Source: Kordiimonadaceae bacterium
Lineage (GTDB): Bacteria; Pseudomonadota; Alphaproteobacteria; Sphingomonadales; Emcibacteraceae
Direction: 5' to 3'
DNA length: 11,050 bases
Assembly (NCBI GenBank): GCA_018699075.1
Contig: JABIPV010000159.1
Location: 1 to 11,050 of the forward strand
The translations under genes were made by a program, and so were the position numbers. Shown here piece after piece: positions 6,168 to 11,050 of the stretch. The stretch's first letter is position 1; each line of letters begins with the position of its first letter. Below the pieces are notes generated by a model. That model was not told the origin of the DNA. It did not search any database and saw only the letters and a program-made list of their open reading frames with translations.

Positions 6168-6704
6168 TTATAAAGGTCGCGCAGATTTCAAATAATCATC
6201 ATGAACATATTGGCGTGGACTATCCCCACTAATATTCCACATGGTGCGGGTTTGGGTTTCCAAACCACCCAAGTAAAAATGGAGCCCTTCATTGGGCACC
6301 GCGTCTGACGTACAAATGGCATGTACCGCGTCGATCTCCATATCCACCACCGCAGGCGCGGTTGCAGTTACACGGGTACGTTCTTTAATATTTTCGCCCA
6401 CGCGATCATAAAATACATGGGTCTCAGTTCCCCTATAAAGGGCAGAAATAGCAACCATGCCATGTTCATGCGGCGGATATAATATCCCCGGTGGGGTCGC
6501 GATATAATACACCGTCAAATCATTATCCGCGTAAAGTAAAACTTCTTCACAATCAAAATTCGGCATCGCTTCAATGATCGCTTCTGGCTCCTTAGTCATT
6601 TTATTAAGTAAAGAAATTATTGCTTTTAGTTCGTTTTCATTATGCAATTCTCTTACTTGGCCAATTACTTTTTTCAAGGCAACGCCCAACTCAATTTTAT
6701 ACAT
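6168..6704 (-). CDS. Cysteine-dioxygenase-like cupin (thiol dioxygenase family)
   Basis: The 178-residue single-domain cupin is close to the usual length of bacterial thiol dioxygenases, which add O2 to a thiol to give a sulfinate using Fe(II). The first metal motif PPHEHGMVAISALYRG gives His79 and His81, and His128 (AVHAIC) is the likely third ligand. LHFY (141-144) aligns with the His and Tyr of the Ser-His-Tyr motif of mammalian CDO, giving His142 and Tyr144, but the serine is glycine here. The position of CDO Arg60, which holds the cysteine carboxylate, appears to be alanine (LLYADND). The substrate is therefore probably not plain cysteine; a 3-mercaptopropionate-type or other small acid is possible. 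The ATG overlaps the stop of the acyl-CoA ligase gene by one base (TAATG), so the two are translationally coupled. It ends the operon and no terminator follows before blaI. Family assignment is firm; substrate is not. Confidence 0.75.
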   Translation of the reverse strand: MYKIELGVALKKVIGQVRELHNENELKAIISLLNKMTKEPEAIIEAMPNFDCEEVLLYADNDLTVYYIATPPGILYPPHEHGMVAISALYRGTETHVFYDRVGENIKERTRVTATAPAVVDMEIDAVHAICTSDAVPNEGLHFYLGGLETQTRTMWNISGDSPRQYVHDDYLKSARPL

Positions 6705-8290
6705 TATTCTTCCAACTCTTCTAGGGCCATTTTCTTCAAGGAAACTTTATCAATCTTACCAATCGGCAACATTGGTAAGGGGAACATAAAAATAAATCGT
6801 TTTGGAATTTTATAATTGACCATTTCACCGCGGCACCAATGTTTTAATTTTTCATCATTAAGCTCAGTTCCCGGTTTGGCCATTATGTAAGCCCAACCAA
6901 CTTGTTCAAAAACTTCATCATCAATATCAATCACTGCTGACATGATAATATCTGGATGACTATCAAGTGTTTGTTCAATTTCAAGCGGGTATATATTCTC
7001 CCCACCTGAAACAAACATTTCGCTAATGCGGCTGGTAAATTCAATATTACCGTCTTTACGCATATTGCCAATATCACCTGTTTTATACCATCCATCCTTG
7101 GTAAACGCGGCTTTGGTTGCTTGTTGGTTATTCAAGTAACCTGTCATGGAATATTCTGGTCTGATCTGTAGCTCACCTGTGTCACCAGCCGCGCACACGG
7201 TTTCGTCGTTGGCAATCCTAACTTCGCCATTCGGACCCGGCTTACCAATGGTTTTGGACATCACTTCCACACTGCTATCATTTATGGTCGCGAAAGTAAC
7301 CGACGCGCTGCTTTCTGTGGTGCCATATGTTGAGCCAAGGTTACATTTTGAATTATATAAAATCTCAACCATATCTTCGCTCATCTTCGCACCGGACCAA
7401 AGTATCCAATCCAGTTTTTGATAAAGTTCCATGGAAAATTTTGGATGCTGCATCAGCATCATATGCATGGCTGGTACTGCACCTACCATATTAATTTTAT
7501 CATTTATCATCGCTTCAATAAATTCATCCGGTGAAAACCGTTCGGTCAAAATAACCTTACCTCCAGAAACAATTGTAAAAAGCGGTAAAACAATGATACC
7601 ACCCACATGAGTAATTGGTAGGGGACATAATAAGACAGGATAAGGATCAACCGGAAAATAATCTCTTTGGATTAAGGCTCTTTTTAAAATGGCCTTCTGT
7701 GGTAATAGAACGCCTTTAGGCTTGCCACTTGATCCTGACGTGTAGATAAGCATGCCATCTGTTTTATCGGTTACAGAATTTACGACTTCCTTATACCCGG
7801 CTTCGTCATCTGCGCAAAAATCACTATTCACCCAACTTTCAAACCCAGTATCATAGGCACCTGTGCCATCAAAACCGATAAATTTCTCTATATTTGGATA
7901 TTCACTTCTCAAACTGTCAATATCTGGACCGTAATCGCGGCCGTCTAAACTCTCAATCCCGAACAACATTGTTGGTTTACTATCGCCGATGACATGACGC
8001 ATTTCTCTAAGTTGATATTTTGGATTTACACCAAGCCATAAAATACCCAAGCGCGCCGCGGCAAAAAAAGTCGTTAAAATTTCAATCCGTTGCGCCGATA
8101 ATACGGCGACGCATGATCCTTTACGAAGTCCATTTGCATACATCGCGTGGGCACATTTATCAACAGCCGCTGCAAACGCCGCATAGGTATATGACTTTCC
8201 CCGGCATTCAACCACAACATGATCCGGTGATACTTTTGCAAAATGATCAAGGCAATCACCAAGTAATAATGTTTCTTCGTATTGTGCCAT
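6704..8290 (-). CDS. AMP-dependent acyl-CoA synthetase/ligase (ANL superfamily)
   Basis: The 528-residue enzyme would activate a carboxylic acid with ATP to an acyl-adenylate and then a CoA thioester in the cytoplasm. All core motifs are present in order: the phosphate-binding loop YTSGSSGKPKG (183-193), TYGTTE (321-326), the hinge-region Asp in YKTGDIG (402-408), RISEMFVSGGENIYPLEIE (421-439), and the C-terminal catalytic lysine in PIGKIDK (Lys512). Length and motif style fit medium-chain fatty-acid, aryl or methylmercaptopropionate-type CoA ligases; the acid cannot be read from sequence. An AAGGA Shine-Dalgarno lies about 8 nt upstream. It sits 11 nt after the enoyl-CoA hydratase gene and overlaps the cupin gene by one base. 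Its neighbour implies that the CoA ester formed is next hydrated, isomerised or cleaved by the crotonase-fold enzyme. Confidence 0.93.
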   Translation of the reverse strand: MAQYEETLLLGDCLDHFAKVSPDHVVVECRGKSYTYAAFAAAVDKCAHAMYANGLRKGSCVAVLSAQRIEILTTFFAAARLGILWLGVNPKYQLREMRHVIGDSKPTMLFGIESLDGRDYGPDIDSLRSEYPNIEKFIGFDGTGAYDTGFESWVNSDFCADDEAGYKEVVNSVTDKTDGMLIYTSGSSGKPKGVLLPQKAILKRALIQRDYFPVDPYPVLLCPLPITHVGGIIVLPLFTIVSGGKVILTERFSPDEFIEAMINDKINMVGAVPAMHMMLMQHPKFSMELYQKLDWILWSGAKMSEDMVEILYNSKCNLGSTYGTTESSASVTFATINDSSVEVMSKTIGKPGPNGEVRIANDETVCAAGDTGELQIRPEYSMTGYLNNQQATKAAFTKDGWYKTGDIGNMRKDGNIEFTSRISEMFVSGGENIYPLEIEQTLDSHPDIIMSAVIDIDDEVFEQVGWAYIMAKPGTELNDEKLKHWCRGEMVNYKIPKRFIFMFPLPMLPIGKIDKVSLKKMALEELEE

Positions 8291-8301
8291 AGAGGCGTCC
8301 T

Positions 8302-9087
8302 TTATTTCTTTATCGATTTTAAAGTTTGCTCACGAAATTGATTGGCTTCTTGATCGGTAAAGCAAAGCAACAAGTCTTCTAGGTCTGCAAAACTGGTTGC
8401 CGTGTTGGTGACGTTTGCCGTGGCATTGATCCCGCGCTTAATCAATTGCACAGGAAGTCGCGGCAATGCACAAATTTCTTCTGCCATTTCCATTGCTTTA
8501 TCCATAGTAGCACCGTTATCAGTGACATAATCAGCAAGCCCCCACGCCAAGCATTCATCCGCTTTATGTTTTTTACAAAATATCGACATCAACTTGGCCT
8601 TTGCCGGACCAACCAAATTATTTAATCTTGGTAACGATCCCCAGCCAAAATTAACCCCAACCAATACTTCCGACACATAGGCATAAGAACCTTTACCCAT
8701 TACCCGCCAATCAAGGGCCATAGCTATCCCAAGTGCACCTCCCACAACACCACCTTCAATTGCGGCAATAGTCGGTTGCGGCATCGCTTCCCACGCACGG
8801 CCGACCTCTGATCCTTTTGCGCCTATACGTCGTGCGTTATTTACATCATCATCATTTTTTGCTGCTTCAAATATGGAAAAATCAGCGCCGCTCGAAAAGA
8901 ACTTCCCTGCCCCAGTTAAAATAACCGCCTTTACTTGGCTATTTGTGCTGATGACCCCTGCTGCCTCAATTAACCCGTCGAGTACATCAACAGTAAGTGA
9001 GTTATAATTTTCGGGTCTATTAAGGGTTACTATGGCAATTTGATTATTGGGTTCTGCATAACTTACTTTGACGACTTTGTTTACCAT
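8302..9087 (-). CDS. Enoyl-CoA hydratase/isomerase (crotonase) family protein
   Basis: The 261-residue protein has the standard crotonase length. The oxyanion-hole segments are visible at SSGADF (65-70) and AIEGGVVGGALG (109-120), and the trimer-forming C-terminal helices at about 200-260. Of the two catalytic glutamates of rat mitochondrial hydratase, the second (in QPE) corresponds to Glu140 (VSEVLVG). The first (in GGGCELA) is replaced by Gly120 (GGALGIA), so classical hydration may be impaired. Isomerase, hydrolase, lyase or decarboxylase chemistry, which other crotonases perform, is equally plausible. The substrate is presumably the CoA ester made by the ligase encoded 11 nt downstream. 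An AGAGG Shine-Dalgarno precedes the ATG by about 8 nt, and the upstream gene ends 12 nt away. It is cytoplasmic with no targeting signal. Confidence 0.9.
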   Translation of the reverse strand: MVNKVVKVSYAEPNNQIAIVTLNRPENYNSLTVDVLDGLIEAAGVISTNSQVKAVILTGAGKFFSSGADFSIFEAAKNDDDVNNARRIGAKGSEVGRAWEAMPQPTIAAIEGGVVGGALGIAMALDWRVMGKGSYAYVSEVLVGVNFGWGSLPRLNNLVGPAKAKLMSIFCKKHKADECLAWGLADYVTDNGATMDKAMEMAEEICALPRLPVQLIKRGINATANVTNTATSFADLEDLLLCFTDQEANQFREQTLKSIKK

Positions 9088-9099
9088 TTAATGATCCTC

Positions 9100-10062
9100 T
9101 TAAAATTCAATCTCATTTACTAACCCTTGGTCAATAGCTTGATCTAAAACAGACTTTGCCACACTTAAGTCTTGCAGCGCTATACCGGAACTATCAAAAA
9201 CTGTAATTTGTTCTTCATCAATTCGCCCCGGGTTATCACCCATTATCACTGCGCCAATAGCTGTAATTAAAACAGCATTATTTTTATTATATATGGCTTC
9301 GAATTCCCCATTTATTATCGATTGCGGAGGATAATCCGCATACAAATTTGAATGCTCTAATAAACCTACTGGAAGTTCTTGTTTCCCCGGCTGATCAGCC
9401 CCCATTGCAGAAATATGCGTGCCTTTTTTAATCCAATCTGTTTCAAACAATGCCCCTCGTGCCCCCGTTACGGTAATTAATATATCTGCTTCGCGGCAGA
9501 CGGTTTGCGCGTCACTATGCTCGGCGGAAACACCATCTTTGGCAAGTTCCTCTATGGCATGTTCAACAGTTTCAGCATTTCGACTATGTATCATTATCCT
9601 GTTAATATCACGGATCTTACAAACCGCTTTAATTTCAAATATCGCTTGATGGCCGGCACCAATTACACCCAATACACGGGCATCTTTACGGGCGAGATTA
9701 TTTGTCGCCACCGCATTTGCCGCTGCTGTACGAAGGCCGTTTAGATATCCCGCATTGAGAATTGCGTAAGGAAAACCCGTATTTTCATCAAGCAACAATG
9801 TTGTCGTTCCGTGATTTGGCACCCCATGCAAAGCGTGATTTTGCGGCCAATATGAACCAACCTTTAAACCACTTAATTGATGATCAGATAAATTACCTGA
9901 TTTCATGGAAAAACTATTTATGCCGTCACATCCTTTTGCATGCACAACAGGAAATACTTTTCCTTTATCTAAATATGCAGCAATAAAAGCCTGCTCAATT
10001 GCATCATAGGCCATTTTTTCATCAACGATTTTTCTGACAACTTCTTCTGAAACTACATACAT
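9100..10062 (-). CDS. Ornithine cyclodeaminase / mu-crystallin family protein
   Basis: The 320-residue protein matches the family's normal length. Members use NAD(P) to deaminate amino acids or reduce cyclic or linear imines (ornithine cyclodeaminase, alanine dehydrogenase, ketimine or pyrroline-2-carboxylate reductase, EutC). Visible hallmarks are FSMKSGN (51-57), Lys67 in LSGLKVGSYWP, LNGLRTAAANAVATNNLAR (107-125) with substrate-binding Arg111, the Rossmann loop GVIGAGHQA (132-140), SAMGADQPGKQEL (218-230) and VFDSSGIALQDL (288-299). An AGGAT Shine-Dalgarno overlaps the stop codon of the GMC gene and lies 9 nt before the ATG. Genuine ornithine cyclodeaminase activity is only one option. The neighbouring CoA ligase and oxidoreductase suggest a catabolic imine or amino-acid step, or control of an amino-acid-like intermediate. 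Confidence 0.88.
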   Translation of the reverse strand: MYVVSEEVVRKIVDEKMAYDAIEQAFIAAYLDKGKVFPVVHAKGCDGINSFSMKSGNLSDHQLSGLKVGSYWPQNHALHGVPNHGTTTLLLDENTGFPYAILNAGYLNGLRTAAANAVATNNLARKDARVLGVIGAGHQAIFEIKAVCKIRDINRIMIHSRNAETVEHAIEELAKDGVSAEHSDAQTVCREADILITVTGARGALFETDWIKKGTHISAMGADQPGKQELPVGLLEHSNLYADYPPQSIINGEFEAIYNKNNAVLITAIGAVIMGDNPGRIDEEQITVFDSSGIALQDLSVAKSVLDQAIDQGLVNEIEF

Positions 10063-10073
10063 TTATTCTTATC

Positions 10074-11050
10074 CTAAAGGACACCTGATTTCATTTGGCT
10101 TGCAGCATAATCAGCCGCCCGTGCAGTTAATGCCATATATGTGAGTGACGGGTTTTGACACGCCGATGACGTCATACATGAACCATCGGTTATAAATACA
10201 TTATCCACGTCATGACATTGGTTATAGGCGTTCAAAACAGATGTTTTCGGATCATGCCCCATGCGTGCCGTGCCCATTTCATGAATGCCATTACCCATTA
10301 TGTGGTCCGGGTTATATTCTTCCACCACATTTTCAAGTCCTACATCCCTAAGCATTTTTGCCGCCTCTTTTGCCATAGCAACTTGTATCATCCGCTCGTT
10401 TTCACCGTGGCTACAGTCAATGTGCAATTGAGCCATTCCCCATTTATCAACTTTTGTTTTATGAAGCGTCACTGAATTATCATAGCGTGGCAGCATTTCC
10501 CCAAAACCTCCGATGGAAAACCTCCACGGACCTGGCGTTTTAAAACTTTCTTTAAATTCAGCGCCAAAACCTGTTTGTTCTGCACCCTCTTTCCAACCTT
10601 CACGACTTGATCCCCCTTGATAGCCAAAGCCACGTGCATATTTCTCTGTTTGACCATTTAAGTTCGCAAAGCGCGGAATATAAATGCCGTTTGGACGACG
10701 ACCATGAAAATAACGGTCCAAATACCCTGGTACCGTCGCAGAAGCCCCACCACCACCAATATGGTCCATTAAATAATGGCCTACAGCTCCACTTGAATTG
10801 GCAAATCCATTCTGAAAAGTCTCACTGGTAGAATTAAGCAAAATATGCGACGTACCAAGCGTCGACGCACAAAGGAAAATTACCCGCGCGGAATATTCTT
10901 TTCTTTCGTTTGTATTGGCATCAATGGTACGCACACCTGTAGCCTTATTGGTTTTTGCATCATAGATCACACTATGGACAATACTATCCGTGACTGTTGT
11001 TAAATTGCCCGTATTATTAGCGGCGGGTAAAGTAGCGGCTTGACTTGAAA
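10074..11050 (-). CDS. GMC-family flavin oxidoreductase, C-terminal part (gene runs off the window)
   Basis: Only the last 325 codons or so are present. The frame stays open to the window edge, and a GTG at 10968-10970 is internal, not the start. GMC enzymes are FAD-dependent alcohol, polyol or sugar dehydrogenases/oxidases of about 520-580 residues, so the N-terminal FAD-binding fold lies outside. Visible parts are the tail of the FAD domain (LPAANNTGNLTTVTDSIVHS, then ASTLGTSHILLNS). The C-terminal catalytic block GNGIHEMGTARMGHD carries the active-site His. ACQNPSLTYMALTARAADY carries the paired Asn and the FAD-contacting proline segment. The sequence style resembles the gluconate/glucose-dehydrogenase-like branch (choline-dehydrogenase-like flavoproteins) rather than BetA. 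It is the first gene seen of the operon, 11 nt before the cyclodeaminase-family gene. More operon genes may lie upstream. Confidence 0.9.
   Translation of the reverse strand, partial: SSQAATLPAANNTGNLTTVTDSIVHSVIYDAKTNKATGVRTIDANTNERKEYSARVIFLCASTLGTSHILLNSTSETFQNGFANSSGAVGHYLMDHIGGGGASATVPGYLDRYFHGRRPNGIYIPRFANLNGQTEKYARGFGYQGGSSREGWKEGAEQTGFGAEFKESFKTPGPWRFSIGGFGEMLPRYDNSVTLHKTKVDKWGMAQLHIDCSHGENERMIQVAMAKEAAKMLRDVGLENVVEEYNPDHIMGNGIHEMGTARMGHDPKTSVLNAYNQCHDVDNVFITDGSCMTSSACQNPSLTYMALTARAADYAASQMKSGVL

Noticed and set aside
10968..10970. GTG as the start codon of the GMC oxidoreductase gene
   Set aside because: The frame continues upstream to the window edge with family-typical sequence (LPAANNTGNLTTVTDSIVHS), so this valine is internal and the gene is only truncated by the window.
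1..11050. Mobile element, prophage or CRISPR
   Set aside because: No transposase, integrase or phage-like gene, terminal repeats, tRNA-adjacent direct repeats or regularly spaced non-coding repeats were seen; the only periodic repeat is in frame inside the M56 gene.

Overview
The window is AT-rich and almost entirely coding. Every complete gene lies on the minus strand, so transcription runs from high to low coordinates. An NDUFA9-like complex I accessory protein, a ScsB/DsbD-type thiol reductase, a BlaI/M56 pair and a GMC / ornithine-cyclodeaminase-like / CoA-ligase set together suggest an alphaproteobacterium of unusually low GC, perhaps marine (Kordiimonadales/Emcibacterales-like). That placement is inference from gene types only. 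I see no rRNA, tRNA, insertion sequence, CRISPR array or phage gene.

Region A (11050 down to 6168) is a compact five-gene operon: a GMC-family flavin oxidoreductase cut by the right window edge, an ornithine cyclodeaminase/mu-crystallin family protein, an enoyl-CoA hydratase/isomerase family protein, an AMP-forming acyl-CoA ligase, and a small cupin of the cysteine dioxygenase type. Gaps are 11, 12 and 11 nt, followed by a 1-nt stop/start overlap. The gene set implies oxidation of an alcohol or polyol, an NAD(P)-linked imine or amino-acid step, CoA activation, a crotonase step and probably oxidation of a thiol. It matches no pathway I can name with confidence.

Region B (6164 down to 4202) is a BlaI-type repressor and an M56 (BlaR1/MecR1-like) membrane metallopeptidase, translationally coupled by an 8-nt overlap. 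A good sigma70-like promoter lies in front of blaI. It is bracketed by two near-identical 17-bp copies of a near-palindromic site 42 bp apart, which look like BlaI operators. The peptidase has no penicillin-binding sensor. Its extracytoplasmic tail is instead about seven and a half tandem copies of a 19-residue repeat with invariant Ile and Asp positions. This is the most striking feature of the window.

Region C (4120 down to 934) holds the NDUFA9-like short-chain-dehydrogenase-fold protein and a DsbD/ScsB-family transmembrane thiol-disulfide reductase. The 187-nt gap between them contains an 11-bp perfect inverted repeat.

Region D (933 down to 1) is a 360-nt AT-rich intergenic stretch with a perfect 18-bp palindrome, then a MarR-family regulator, a weak terminator-like hairpin, and what may be the last codons of a convergent plus-strand gene.
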